DNA of 64,000 bases, from the NCBI GenBank assembly GCA_963708245.1, contig OY970201.1, positions 1,178,001 to 1,242,000 on the forward strand, read 5' to 3'. Of this stretch, positions 50,363 through 59,762 are shown in pieces (positions within the stretch are counted from its first letter, which is position 1; each line of letters starts with the position of its first letter). The position numbers and the translations under genes were made by a program. The notes under the pieces are model-generated. The model had not been told where the DNA came from. It did no database searches and was given only the letters and a program-made list of their open reading frames with translations. The DNA is from CAVYXK01 sp963708245 (lineage in GTDB: Bacteria > Pseudomonadota > Alphaproteobacteria > Acetobacterales > Acetobacteraceae).

Positions 50363-51387
50363 TGCGTCGGACCGGCTGATGGCGCGGACTTGTCCTCGGC
50401 TTTCTGCAAATCCGCCATCGCCGGTACGAGCGCCGCTTCCTTCCAGCTTCCGAGACGGTACGTCCAGCCACCAACCCGGGCACTCAACTGCTTCGCTTCA
50501 GGCGTATTCCCCGCAACCTCGAAGCGGGCGAGCACGTCCTTGCCGCTCTGATAAAGTTGCGTCGTCACTGCCAATCCGTCCGTGGTGGTGAACACCGACT
50601 GGCCGATCTCACCCTGAGCCGGCGCCGGGCCCGGCACCACATCCTCGCAGGTCAGCGACTCAAGCCCGCTGGCAACCTCGTCCAGCTTGAAGTCATCAAG
50701 CGCCGGATGGTTTGCCGGCGCCGTCATGGCCAGCTTGCCCTTTGCCCCAACGAAATCGAGCGTCACGCCGCCGCGTTGCACCGACAGATGCGCCAAGCGC
50801 GTGTGGTCGATGTTCATGATGTCGCGTTGCAGCCACTGCTGCGGATCGGCATCCACCTCCAGACTGCCCTCTGCAAGCCAGCTCTGCGCTTCGTTCGGGC
50901 GGCGGACGAACACTTCGTCGGGCACGTCGCCTTCGGTCAGCACGCGGCGATGGCCGACGATCAGCGCCGCAATCGGCTTGCCGGAGGCATCCAGAACGCG
51001 CAACAGGTCAGCGGTCGAATTGGGCGCGTTCGGATCGCCCACGCCGAGCCGGTCATAGTCCGCCGGGTCGGCGGTGCGCGGCTCGACCAGCCGCAGTTCG
51101 GTCAACGCGGTCAGCATCGCCCGCAGCTTCTCCGCTTGCACCGGATAGCCGCCGCGATCAGCCAAGCCCCAGACATCGCCCTTCCGGCGAATCACCAGCG
51201 TCTTGCCCTGATGCGCCACGTCGATTTCCGCGGCATCTTGCAGACGCGCGGCGAGATTGGGGAACATCAGGGTCCCGGACTGGATCGTCTGCGCGGCCGG
51301 CTGGGTCTGCGCCGGACCCAGATACCATCCGCCGGCCAGCACCACCGCGCCGGCCAGCAGCAACGCAATCCCGGTGCGCGGCGTCAT
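50359..51387 (-). CDS. DUF4340-domain protein linked to the GldG operon
   Basis: 342 residues. One N-terminal membrane anchor (GIALLLAGAVVLAGGWYLG) is followed by a periplasmic part with LFPNLAARLQDAAEIDVAH-type (FPNLAARLQDAAEI) and LRAMLTALTELRLVEPRTAD, the DUF4340 hallmark. It begins inside the end of the gldG-like gene (ATGA overlap). DUF4340 proteins are nearly always encoded next to this ABC-2/GldG set and presumably form part of the same envelope complex. Confidence 0.88.
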   Translation of the reverse strand: MTPRTGIALLLAGAVVLAGGWYLGPAQTQPAAQTIQSGTLMFPNLAARLQDAAEIDVAHQGKTLVIRRKGDVWGLADRGGYPVQAEKLRAMLTALTELRLVEPRTADPADYDRLGVGDPNAPNSTADLLRVLDASGKPIAALIVGHRRVLTEGDVPDEVFVRRPNEAQSWLAEGSLEVDADPQQWLQRDIMNIDHTRLAHLSVQRGGVTLDFVGAKGKLAMTAPANHPALDDFKLDEVASGLESLTCEDVVPGPAPAQGEIGQSVFTTTDGLAVTTQLYQSGKDVLARFEVAGNTPEAKQLSARVGGWTYRLGSWKEAALVPAMADLQKAEDKSAPSAGPTQ

Positions 51388-53345
51388 GCCCGTGCTCCCG
51401 CCCCGAGCGGCCCTCGTGTGGCGGCGTACTCGTCATGGCGCGCCCGCGCGCGACGGCGACGGCGCACCACCCCCATGACGATCGCTGCCAGCGCCAGCAC
51501 CGTCGGCACCAGCACGATGTTGAACACGATCAGCTCACTCTTGAGCCGCGAGATGTCGCGGTTCAGCTCGAACTGGACGGTCCTGAGCTGCGCGCGGGTC
51601 TGCACGATGTCCTGGTCGGCCGCCTGGATAGCCGCGCGCTGCGCCGGCGTGATCACCGCGGCGACGTTATCCGAGGCGCCGGTTGCCGAGCCGGTGCGCA
51701 AGGTCGTCAGCCGTTTCTGCAGGTCCTCCAGATGCGCCTGCAACGCCTGTTCGGTTTTGCGGAACTTGGACTCCGCCTCGGCCTGCATGCGATCGACGAC
51801 GGTGAACGGCCGCACCGAAGTGCCGCGCGCGCGCAGCCCGAGCAGCGCATCCGACCCAGCCAGCGTATCGACCAAGTTGGCGACAAATGGCCCGTTGTCG
51901 CTGAACGGAACCGCCTCTTTCTGGCCGAAGAAGTCTTGCTGATTGATCCAAAACCGGTCCGCCAGCATATCGCTATCGGCGACCACGACCATGTCGGCGG
52001 GCCCGTTCGTCTGGGCGACATGGGGCGGGAAATCCTTCGGCCGCTGCTGGCCTTTCGCGAGCGGCGGCGGACCGCTGAAAGCCGAGTGCAGCACGCCGCG
52101 AATGCGCGCGGCGATCACGCGCGGCCCGCCTTCCGGCTTAAAATTGGCCAGGATCTTTGCCGGATCCGGCATCTCGACGGAACTGACCGGGATCAGGCCG
52201 GATTGCGGCCCGCTGGTCAGCAGCGCGGTGAAGTCGATCTTCGCCCCGGGCGCCTTGGAGATGAAGCCCGGCGTGGCGACGCTCACAGCGTGCAGGTCGG
52301 CGGTTGCCGGATCGTCGTGATTGATTCCGTTACGGATGTTGAACCAGGCGACATAGTCGGTCACGCCGCCGGCTTGGGTCTGCACGCGCCAGGCACCATC
52401 CAGGTCGCCGACGACCTCCTTGGGGTCGTACTGAATGCCCCAGGCAGCGAACAGCTTATGCAGATCGGCGCCGGTGTCGGTCGGCGGCATTCCGTTCGGG
52501 CTCGGGGTGGAGGCCAGCGTGTCGCTCCACGGATCGACCATCACCATCAGCCGTCCGCCGCGCATGACGAACTGATCGATGGCGTATTGCGTCGCGTCCG
52601 ACAAATTGCGGGCGTCCGCCACCAGCAGCACCTTGACGTCGGGCGGAATCACCTGCGCGTCGAGCGGCACGGTCTTCACCGTATCGGTCTGCCGCAACAG
52701 CATGGTGGAGGCATAGGGCTGGCCAACCGAGCTGCCCGACATCCCCTGGCGCATCGCCATCATCATGAGCTCGGGGTTGCCATCGACCGGCAGCGACGAC
52801 ATCACCCCCACCACCGGTCGCGCCGGATTGGAGAGCTCATAGACAAGCTTGGTCAGGTCGTATTCCAGGAAGCGTTCCCGGTCGGCCTGAAAGAATGGAA
52901 TAATACGCTGGTCGTCCAGCAGGTTGGTCGCGGCCAGGCCGAAATAGACTTTCTCGCCCCCCTGATCCAGGGGCACGCCCTGAAGACCATAGGCCAAGGC
53001 ATGGTCCTCAGTGCTGCTGAACGGCTCCGGGTTGTAGAGCTCAAGCCGGATTTTGCCGTCCGAGCGGGCCGCGTATTCCTGTAGCATCTCGCGCACGTGG
53101 TCGGCATAGGCGCCATAGGTCGGCACCGCCGCGCCGAGCTCACGCGAGTAGAACAAGCGCAGCGTGATCGGCTCCTTCAGCGAGCGCAGGATGCTGTCGG
53201 TGCCGGTTGAGAGCGTGTAATCGTGGTTCTGCGTCAGATCCACCTGCGTCCAGGCGAGCCGCGAGTCGGCAAAAAGATTGATGCCGACCACCATGAACAG
53301 CACGCCGATCACCCCGGCGACGGCGGCCCATGAGCGAGGGCGCAT
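51384..53345 (-). CDS. GldG-family ABC-associated membrane protein
   Basis: 653 residues. An N-terminal membrane helix (VIGVLFMVVGINLFAD) is followed by a large periplasmic domain (LTQNHDYTLSTGTDSILRSL, ITLRLFYSRELGAAVPTYGA) of the IFT52/GldG type. A coiled-coil (TEQALQAHLEDLQKRLTTLR) and a C-terminal membrane helix (NIVLVPTVLALAAIVMGVV) end it. In Bacteroidetes gliding GldG works with GldA/GldF, but similar sets are common in non-gliding proteobacteria, where the job is unknown. It lies 1 bp after the permease gene. Confidence 0.9.
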   Translation of the reverse strand: MRPRSWAAVAGVIGVLFMVVGINLFADSRLAWTQVDLTQNHDYTLSTGTDSILRSLKEPITLRLFYSRELGAAVPTYGAYADHVREMLQEYAARSDGKIRLELYNPEPFSSTEDHALAYGLQGVPLDQGGEKVYFGLAATNLLDDQRIIPFFQADRERFLEYDLTKLVYELSNPARPVVGVMSSLPVDGNPELMMMAMRQGMSGSSVGQPYASTMLLRQTDTVKTVPLDAQVIPPDVKVLLVADARNLSDATQYAIDQFVMRGGRLMVMVDPWSDTLASTPSPNGMPPTDTGADLHKLFAAWGIQYDPKEVVGDLDGAWRVQTQAGGVTDYVAWFNIRNGINHDDPATADLHAVSVATPGFISKAPGAKIDFTALLTSGPQSGLIPVSSVEMPDPAKILANFKPEGGPRVIAARIRGVLHSAFSGPPPLAKGQQRPKDFPPHVAQTNGPADMVVVADSDMLADRFWINQQDFFGQKEAVPFSDNGPFVANLVDTLAGSDALLGLRARGTSVRPFTVVDRMQAEAESKFRKTEQALQAHLEDLQKRLTTLRTGSATGASDNVAAVITPAQRAAIQAADQDIVQTRAQLRTVQFELNRDISRLKSELIVFNIVLVPTVLALAAIVMGVVRRRRRARARHDEYAATRGPLGAGARA

Positions 53346-53346
53346 A

Positions 53347-54078
53347 TCAGTCGGCCTTCCGAGCTTCGACGATCATCGTGTTCAGAAACAGCCAGAACCC
53401 GATGAAGGTCACGAAGAAGATCAGGTCGCGCGCGCTGACCACACCACGGACGAAGTCGTCAAATCGGTCGATCACCGCCAGTCGCCGCGCGACCGCGGCC
53501 AGGACCGACGCTTGCCGGCTGAGGAAATCGGTGACCAGCGGATAGGATGTGACGGCGAACACGAAACACACGGCGACTCCCAGCACAAAAGCGATCACCT
53601 GGTTCTTGGTCAGCGCCGAGACCGCTGCGCCAATCGCCAGGAACGCCGCGGCGGTCAACAGCGCGCCCACATAGCCGCTGGCGATCACCCCGTTATCGGG
53701 ACTGCCGAGCAGGTTGACCGTAACGACAAACGGAACCGTCAGTGCCAGCGCGATCGCGCAGAACACCCAGGCGGCGAGGAATTTGCCCACCACCGCCTCC
53801 CACTCGCGGATCGGCAGTGACAGCAGCAGCTCGATCGTGCCGAGCCGGCGTTCTTCCGCCCAAAGCCGCATAGTGACGGCGGGCACGAGCAGCAGGAACA
53901 CCCAGGGGATGAACGTGAAGAAGGCGCCGAGATCGGCCTGCCCACGCTCGAAGAAATTGCCGATGTTGAACGTCAGCGCGCCCTGAAGGACCAGGAAGAT
54001 CACGATGAACACGCTTGCCACCGGCGTGGCGAAATAGCCGGCCAACTCGCGCCGGGCGACGATCAGTGAGACACGCAT
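53347..54078 (-). CDS. ABC-2 type permease (GldF-like)
   Basis: 243 residues from ATG 54078 with six membrane helices (start VSLIVARRELAGYFATPVAS; AVTMRLWAEERRLGTIELLL; VIAFVLGVAVCFVFAVTSYP). It matches GldF-like ABC-2 permeases. The frame opens 47 codons further upstream but overlaps the ATPase gene; ATG 54078 gives a 4-bp gap. It couples the ATPase to GldG/DUF4340. Confidence 0.92.
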   Translation of the reverse strand: MRVSLIVARRELAGYFATPVASVFIVIFLVLQGALTFNIGNFFERGQADLGAFFTFIPWVFLLLVPAVTMRLWAEERRLGTIELLLSLPIREWEAVVGKFLAAWVFCAIALALTVPFVVTVNLLGSPDNGVIASGYVGALLTAAAFLAIGAAVSALTKNQVIAFVLGVAVCFVFAVTSYPLVTDFLSRQASVLAAVARRLAVIDRFDDFVRGVVSARDLIFFVTFIGFWLFLNTMIVEARKAD

Positions 54079-54082
54079 GGGC

Positions 54083-54868
54083 TCAGTCCGCGTCCTCCAG
54101 CGTCTTGCTGCGCTCCCACGCCGCTCGCGCCGCCGAGCGGGTCGTGAGCTGGCGGAACACATCGTCGAGCCGGCCGGAGTGGTGCCGCGCGCACAGCGCC
54201 GCCGGCGTCTCGTCGGCAACGATGCGGCCGGCGGCGATGATGATGGCCCGGGTGCAGACCGCGTCCACCTCTTCGAGGATGTGGGTGCTGATGACGATCG
54301 CCTTGCGCGGCGCCATGGTGCGGATCAGCTCGCGTGCCTCATGCTTCTGGTTGGGGTCGAGCCCGTCGGTAGGCTCGTCGAGCACCAGGACCGGCGGGTC
54401 GTGCAGCAGCGCCAGGGCCAAGCCGACGCGGCGCTTGAAACCCTTAGACAAGGTCTCGATCGGCTGCAGCCGCACCGACTCCAGCCGTGTCAGCGCAATC
54501 GCGTCTTCCAACCGGTCCGTGAGGTCGCGGCCGTGATAACCGCGGATCCGGGCGACGAAGGCCAGCACGCCTGTCACCGTCATGTCCGGATAGGTGGGCG
54601 CACCCTCCGGCAGGAAACCCAGCATGCGCCGTGCCACCACCGAGTCCACCTGCACGTCGTGGCCGCAGATGCGCGCGGTGCCGGCGGAGGGCGGCATGAA
54701 GCCGGCGAGCATGCGCATGGTGGTCGATTTGCCGGCGCCGTTCGGGCCGAGGAAGCCAAGCACTTCGCCGCGGCGCACCGCGAACGAAATATCATCGACT
54801 GCCGTGAAGTGGCCGAATCGCTTAGTCAGCCGGTCGATCTCAATCAGCGGCGGCTCAGCCTCGCTCAT
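54083..54868 (-). CDS. ABC transporter ATP-binding protein (GldA-like)
   Basis: 261 residues from ATG 54868. Walker A GFLGPNGAGKSTTMRMLAG, signature LSKGFKRRVGLALALLHDPP and Walker B VLVLDEPTDGLDPNQ are intact. First gene of a five-gene minus-strand operon (ATPase, permease, GldG, DUF4340, Nudix). The substrate is not known. Confidence 0.94.
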   Translation of the reverse strand: MSEAEPPLIEIDRLTKRFGHFTAVDDISFAVRRGEVLGFLGPNGAGKSTTMRMLAGFMPPSAGTARICGHDVQVDSVVARRMLGFLPEGAPTYPDMTVTGVLAFVARIRGYHGRDLTDRLEDAIALTRLESVRLQPIETLSKGFKRRVGLALALLHDPPVLVLDEPTDGLDPNQKHEARELIRTMAPRKAIVISTHILEEVDAVCTRAIIIAAGRIVADETPAALCARHHSGRLDDVFRQLTTRSAARAAWERSKTLEDAD

Positions 54869-54972
54869 GCCTGCGTTCGCTCCGCTCTGCTTGCTGTGGG
54901 CGGCATACCGTAACTGTGCGGCGATGCAAAGCAAGCGCGGCGGAATGACGAAGGCTTAACCCCAGTCGCTCA

Positions 54973-55020
54973 TTTACACCTCTCCGCGTTAACGGGAGAG
55001 GTCGGGGTCCAACCCGGCGC
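54973..55020. repeat. Dispersed intergenic palindromic repeat (shorter copy)
   Basis: ACACCTCTCCGCGTTAACGG-GAGAGGTCGGGGTCC keeps the CACCTCTCC/GGAGAGGT stem of the element at 46256 but lacks the second hairpin. It lies in the divergent gap between the ABC operon and the cupin gene. Confidence 0.6.
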
Positions 55021-55048
55021 CCAGGTTGCGTTCGACTGCCGCCCGCTC

Positions 55049-55420
55049 TTGGATGCGATCGTGCAGATCAAGCAGGAAAATCTGTTCGCTGCGCTCGACC
55101 CCGCTGCAACCCAGGAGCAGGTTCAACTTCTGCTAGCCGCGCCCGGGACCAGAATCGAGCGCATCGTCTCGACGGGACAGGCCAGCGCCCCGGGCTTCTG
55201 GTTCGACCAGGACTGGGACGAATTCGTGCTGTTGATCAGAGGATCTGCTGGGCTCCTCATCGAAGGCGAGACCATGACAAGATCGCTCGCGCCCGGCGAT
55301 CACCTGATCATCCCGGCGCATGTCCGTCATCGCGTCGAATGGACCTCAGGGTCAGAGTCGACGATTTGGCTGGCGGTACATTGCCGGCCGGCGGATGTCG
55401 GGACGGCGGCGGCGTCGTAA
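55049..55420 (+). CDS. Small cupin-domain protein
   Basis: 123 residues. Cupin motif 1 region is GFWFDQDWDEFVLLIRGSAG and motif 2 is GDHLIIPAHVRHRVEW, giving likely His/Glu metal ligands. The start is TTG 55049 or GTG 55061; no strong Shine-Dalgarno decides. Such single cupins of the 'phosphoribosylaminoimidazole carboxylase-like' annotation class have no established role. It stands alone. Confidence 0.85.
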   Translation: MDAIVQIKQENLFAALDPAATQEQVQLLLAAPGTRIERIVSTGQASAPGFWFDQDWDEFVLLIRGSAGLLIEGETMTRSLAPGDHLIIPAHVRHRVEWTSGSESTIWLAVHCRPADVGTAAAS

Positions 55421-55539
55421 GGAAGATTCGCCACCCAGTTTGGCTTGCATGTTGAGTCTCTGTGTGCTCTGCGCCTCCGCGGTATGACTTCATTGGAGCA
55501 GGCACCGTGCTTGTGCATCGGCGTGTCCAACGCTTGCAC

Positions 55540-56769
55540 TTATGCCTCTTCGCCGGATCCGCGGAACCGCAATGCAATCCAGAACGACAGTTGACCGATA
55601 GCGCCGGCCGCGACCAGAACGATTGCCGCGGCAAGCGCCGGATTCCCACCGGTCCCCGCAAGCATCGTGCACAGCGCCCCTACCGCCATCTGCGTACATC
55701 CATAAAGCCCGGAAGCAGATCCGATGACATGCGGGTTCACGCTGATCGCTTGCATCAGCGCCGTCGGTGACGCGATGCCGACTCCCACCGTGAAGGCGAA
55801 CATCGAGCAGACGGCCAAAGAGACAGTCAGATGCCCCAGAAGGACCGCGCTCAACAACACCAAGGCAGCCAGTATGCTCCCCAGGTTTGCCCCCACCATG
55901 AGCCGCGTCATTGTGACCTTCGTGATCAGGCGGCTCGCCAGTACGCTACCCAACCACACGCCGAGAATGAGTATGGCCAAATAGGGTCCGACCTCGACGG
56001 CCGGCCGATGCAACTGCTGCACGAAGATGAACGGCGCCGTCGCAATGAAAGCGTACATCGAGGTGGTGGCGCAGCCGCCGCCAATCGAGAAGCCCAGGAA
56101 GGACGGCGATCGCAGGAGCTGGCGGTAGCTCCTACCGAGCGATGCGCCGCTCAGACGCAGCGTTAACGTGTTCGTCTCCGGCAAAAGCTGCCACGCCATA
56201 ACGAAATTGGCGATGCCCAGCGTGCAGAGCAGAATGAAAATGGATCGCCATCCCAACGTCGAAGCCATGGCACCGCCCACCACAGGCGCGACTCCAGGCC
56301 CGACCGTGACCATAAGGTTCATCAACGCGAGCCGCCGGGCCGCCTCGCGTGGTGCGGCGGTATCGCGCACGATCGCGCGACCAAGCACCAGCCCGGCACA
56401 GCCGCCAAGCGCCTGGAACAATCGCGCAACGATAAGAGTGTTCACGCCCGGCGCCAGAGCTGCCACAAGACCGCTGCCGGTGTACAGCGCAAGCCCCGCC
56501 ATCAACGTCACCCGGCGGCCGAAACGGTCCGACAGCGGCCCATAGACAAGCTGCCCGATCGCCAAGCCCAGGATGTACACGCTCACCGTCATCTGTATGG
56601 CCCCGGCTCCGACGCCGAGAGCCATTGCCGCAAGCGGCAGGGCGGGCACGAAGATGTGCATCGCCAGCGTTCCGCTGAACGTCAGCAACGCCAGAAGCCA
56701 AAGCGGAGCCCGAGGAGCAGGTACCGCCACCAACTGGGTGGCCACCCGATCGCCGACGAAGTCGTTCAC
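55540..56769 (-). CDS. Bcr/CflA-family multidrug efflux MFS transporter
   Basis: 409 residues, 12 membrane helices. MHIFVPALPLAAMALGVGAG is the Bcr/CflA start, QLVYGPLSDRFGRRVTLMAG the MFS motif A, and QALGGCAGLVLGRAIVRDTA the motif B region with the Arg. It exports drugs or sulfonamide/bicyclomycin-like compounds by proton exchange. Its start overlaps the MarR regulator gene by 4 bp, so the pair is an operon under MarR control. Confidence 0.93.
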   Translation of the reverse strand: MNDFVGDRVATQLVAVPAPRAPLWLLALLTFSGTLAMHIFVPALPLAAMALGVGAGAIQMTVSVYILGLAIGQLVYGPLSDRFGRRVTLMAGLALYTGSGLVAALAPGVNTLIVARLFQALGGCAGLVLGRAIVRDTAAPREAARRLALMNLMVTVGPGVAPVVGGAMASTLGWRSIFILLCTLGIANFVMAWQLLPETNTLTLRLSGASLGRSYRQLLRSPSFLGFSIGGGCATTSMYAFIATAPFIFVQQLHRPAVEVGPYLAILILGVWLGSVLASRLITKVTMTRLMVGANLGSILAALVLLSAVLLGHLTVSLAVCSMFAFTVGVGIASPTALMQAISVNPHVIGSASGLYGCTQMAVGALCTMLAGTGGNPALAAAIVLVAAGAIGQLSFWIALRFRGSGEEA

Positions 56770-57227
56770 GGCGTGCGCTCCTCTGCCGCCAGAGAGAGAG
56801 CGCGATCCACATGATCGAGGACGCGGATCGCCGCTTGAATATCCCGCTCCAACAGGCCGGCGAGCGCTCTCTCACGCACCTCGCGCGCCACTGCTTCCAC
56901 CTGCTCGACGGTCGCGCGGCCGAGCGACGTCAGGACAATCGCCTTGGCCCTGCGATCGGCATCGTCCTCCTTGCGTTCAATCAGACCTGCCGCCTGCAGT
57001 GAATCGAGCAGGCGGACCACTGACGAGCCCTCAAGCGACAACGACGCCGCGAGCTCTTTTTGATGCATCGTGTCCGGGGCGCGGGCGAGACGGATCAACG
57101 GAAGCCACGTCGCCTCCGTTAACCCGAACGGTTGCAGCTCGCGATCGACCGCACGTCGCCAATGGCGCGCTGTTTGCGCGAGCAATGCGCCAAAACTGTT
57201 CCGGGTCGCCGTCATGATGATATCCAA
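56766..57227 (-). CDS. MarR-family transcriptional regulator
   Basis: 153 residues. The winged helix has HQKELAASLSLEGSSVVRLL, DSLQAAGLIERKEDDADRRA and KAIVLTSLGRATVEQVEAVA. It should repress its operon with the downstream MFS gene and lift on ligand binding. ATG 57227 or ATG 57215 can be the start. An AT-rich inverted repeat upstream is a candidate operator. Confidence 0.93.
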   Translation of the reverse strand: MDIIMTATRNSFGALLAQTARHWRRAVDRELQPFGLTEATWLPLIRLARAPDTMHQKELAASLSLEGSSVVRLLDSLQAAGLIERKEDDADRRAKAIVLTSLGRATVEQVEAVAREVRERALAGLLERDIQAAIRVLDHVDRALSLAAEERTP

Positions 57228-57241
57228 ATAGGTGTCTTATC

Positions 57242-57262
57242 ATTAAATGGCATATCGTTAAT
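57242..57262. promoter_or_regulatory. Candidate MarR operator
   Basis: ATTAA-ATGGCATATCG-TTAAT, an imperfect palindrome with 5-bp outer arms, lies 15 bp before the marR-type start in AT-rich DNA. Size and place fit MarR autoregulation, but the symmetry is limited. Confidence 0.35.
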
Positions 57263-57370
57263 TGGCTTGCAATCCAATTGCCGGACTAGACTCTGCCCGG
57301 GAAAACTCGTTGACGCCCCGCCTCAGCCCCGGCACACAAGCAAAGTCTCGCCGCCGAGAGGGACTCGGGC

Positions 57371-57748
57371 ATGCAACTCGCCGTTCTGCTGCTGCTCAGC
57401 CTCCTGGTCGGGACCGCTCACGCCCAGCAAGCCCCGACCTACGTCGTCTATTTCCAGGAATGGTCCGCCGCTCTCGACAATTCGGCGCAGGCGGTAATCA
57501 CCAACGCCGCCACCTGGGCCAAGGCGCATCCCAACACGACCGTGCAAGTGGTCGGTTCTGCTGATCCCACGGGCAGCAGGCAGGCCAATATCCTGCTCTC
57601 CGAGCTGCGCGCGCAGGTGGTCGTGGATCAGCTCGCCACGGACGGCGTGGATACGCCACGAATCGCCCAAACCGGCACGGGCTCAATCCAGTTCGCACTG
57701 ACCTCGCAGGAAAGCCGCCGGGTTACGATCAGCTTCGCCGCGCGCTGA
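57371..57748 (+). CDS. Small periplasmic OmpA-like domain protein
   Basis: 125 residues: signal peptide (MQLAVLLLLSLLVGTAHAQQ) then a compact OmpA C-terminal-like fold (VVYFQEWSAALDNSAQAVIT, VQVVGSADPTGSRQANILLS, ELRAQVVVDQLATDGV). The peptidoglycan-binding positions D-x(10)-LS/R-A are seen approximately. It ends 4 bp before recQ, so the two are probably co-transcribed, an odd pairing of envelope and DNA repair functions. Confidence 0.85.
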   Translation: MQLAVLLLLSLLVGTAHAQQAPTYVVYFQEWSAALDNSAQAVITNAATWAKAHPNTTVQVVGSADPTGSRQANILLSELRAQVVVDQLATDGVDTPRIAQTGTGSIQFALTSQESRRVTISFAAR

Positions 57749-57752
57749 GCGG

Positions 57753-59588
57753 ATGAATGACGTCGCTGCGCCGGCCCACGCGGCTGGGGTCGCAGACCCG
57801 GCCGAGGTTTTGCGGCGCGTCTTCGGATTCCAACAATTTCGCGGCCTGCAGGAGCCCGTGATCCGCCACGTCCTGGCGGGCGGCGACGCGCTGGTGCTGA
57901 TGCCGACGGGCGGCGGCAAAAGCGTCTGCTATCAGGTGCCGGCGCTGTGCCGACCGGGCACGGCGGTTGTGGTCTCGCCACTGATCGCGCTGATGGACGA
58001 CCAGGTCGCCGCGCTACGCCAGGTCGGCGTCGCCGCGGGAGCGCTGCATTCGGACCTCGATCCTGCCGAATCGCGCAGTGCGACCCGCGAGCTGATCGAA
58101 GGCGGGCTGGACCTGCTGTACGTCTCGCCGGAACGGCTGCTGGGCAACGGCATGCTCGATCGCCTGGCGAGGCTTCGCCTGGGGCTGATAGCGATCGATG
58201 AGGCGCATTGCGTCTCGCAATGGGGCCATGAGTTCCGACCCGAGTACCGTGGCCTCGCCTGCCTGCCGGACCGTTTCCCCGGCGTCCCGCGGCTGGCGCT
58301 AACAGCCACGGCCGATCCGCGCACGCGCGCCGACATCCTCTCAGCGCTTCGCATGGACACGGCAGAGCTGTTTGTCGCCAGCTTCCACCGCCCGAACCTC
58401 TATCTGGCGGCCGAGCCGAAGCTCAGCGAGACCGGCCAACTCCTGGACTTCCTGTCCAATCACCGCGGTGAATGCGGCATCGTCTATTGCGGCTCGCGCG
58501 CCAAGACCGAGCGCATGGCCACGCGCCTGCGCGACAAGGATTGGCCGGCGGTGGCGTTCCATGCCGGGCTCGACCCAGAACACAAGCGCACCGCGCTGGC
58601 ACGGTTCCGCTCCGGCGAGCCACTGGTTGTTGTAGCGACGATCGCCTTCGGCATGGGGATCGACCGGCCGGACGTGCGTTTCGTCGTGCATCTGGATATG
58701 CCGGATAACCCGGAAGCTTGGTACCAGCAGATCGGCCGCGCCGGCCGCGACGGCGATCCGGCCGAAATGCTGCTGCTCTACGGCGGCCAGGACATCGCCC
58801 AGGCACGGCACTGGCTGGCGCAATCCGCCGCGCCCGAGGCGCAGAAGCGGGCGATGCACACAAAGCTCGAAGCCATGATAGCGCTGACCGAGACGGTCGG
58901 CTGCCGCACCCGTGCCCTGCTGTCCTGTTTCGGCGAGGAGCTGCCCGCGCCCTGCGGGCATTGCGACAATTGCGCCGCCCCGCCCGGCACAGCCGACGGC
59001 ACTGTAGAGGCGCAAAAGGCACTGTCGGCGGTGTACCGCACGGGCCAAATGTTCGGCGCGGTCCACATCATCGCCGTGCTTCGCGGCGAGCTGACCGACG
59101 CGGTGCAGCGCCACCGCCACGACAAGCTGCCGACCTTCGGCGTGGGGGCTGAACGCTCGGCCGCGTTCTGGCGCGGCCTGGTCCGCCAACTCATCGCGCT
59201 CGGCGCGCTCGACGTCGATACCGAGGGCCACGGCGGGCTGTTTCTGGTGGACGAGAAGGCGCGTCCCATTCTGCGCGGCGAAACCAAGGTGCCGGTGCGC
59301 GAAGACATCGCGACGCCTCGCCGGCCGTTGCGTCTGGCTCGCACGATGGTCGAACCGAACCGACCGCCGGCGCCGCCCTCCAACCGGTTCGAGACGCTGC
59401 GCGAGTGGCGCGCCGCCGAAGCAAAGACACAGCGCGTGCCGCCTTACGTGATCTTCCACGATAGCGTGCTGCGAGAGATCGCCGCCGTACGTCCCGGCTC
59501 GCTGGAGGAGCTAGGCCAGATTAAGGGCGTCGGTGCATCGAAGCTGCAACGCTACGGCGCTGCGGTGCTGGCTCTGCTCGGGAGGTGA
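57753..59588 (+). CDS. recQ: ATP-dependent DNA helicase RecQ
   Basis: 611 residues. Helicase motifs: FGFQQFRGLQEPVIRHVLAG (motif 0), LMPTGGGKSVCYQVPAL (I), IAIDEAHCVSQWGHEFRPEY (II), ATIAFGMGIDRPDVRFVVHL (V) and QQIGRAGRDGDPAEML (VI). The zinc cysteines follow in CRTRALLSC...CGHCDNC, then the winged-helix RQC part and a C-terminal HRDC domain (FETLREWRAAEAKTQRVPPY, LGQIKGVGASKLQRYGAAVL). It acts in recombination and replication repair. The next gene starts 174 bp on. Confidence 0.98.
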   Translation: MNDVAAPAHAAGVADPAEVLRRVFGFQQFRGLQEPVIRHVLAGGDALVLMPTGGGKSVCYQVPALCRPGTAVVVSPLIALMDDQVAALRQVGVAAGALHSDLDPAESRSATRELIEGGLDLLYVSPERLLGNGMLDRLARLRLGLIAIDEAHCVSQWGHEFRPEYRGLACLPDRFPGVPRLALTATADPRTRADILSALRMDTAELFVASFHRPNLYLAAEPKLSETGQLLDFLSNHRGECGIVYCGSRAKTERMATRLRDKDWPAVAFHAGLDPEHKRTALARFRSGEPLVVVATIAFGMGIDRPDVRFVVHLDMPDNPEAWYQQIGRAGRDGDPAEMLLLYGGQDIAQARHWLAQSAAPEAQKRAMHTKLEAMIALTETVGCRTRALLSCFGEELPAPCGHCDNCAAPPGTADGTVEAQKALSAVYRTGQMFGAVHIIAVLRGELTDAVQRHRHDKLPTFGVGAERSAAFWRGLVRQLIALGALDVDTEGHGGLFLVDEKARPILRGETKVPVREDIATPRRPLRLARTMVEPNRPPAPPSNRFETLREWRAAEAKTQRVPPYVIFHDSVLREIAAVRPGSLEELGQIKGVGASKLQRYGAAVLALLGR

Positions 59589-59762
59589 ATACCAATCTGG
59601 ATGTGATGCATCGCAACCGCGGCGGGGACGCGCACAATTCGCGCCGCTCCACAAGGGCTAAGCGTCGCATCCACAGCGTGGAAGAACACGACACGCATAC
59701 GTTCCAGATGTGCCTCGTGGCGGGACGTGCCAGACTGCGGCGTCGCGGAGGAGTGAACCACG

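Noticed and set aside
51435..53084. 549-residue plus-strand open frame
   Set aside because: Antisense to the gldG-like gene; no family and unnatural composition.
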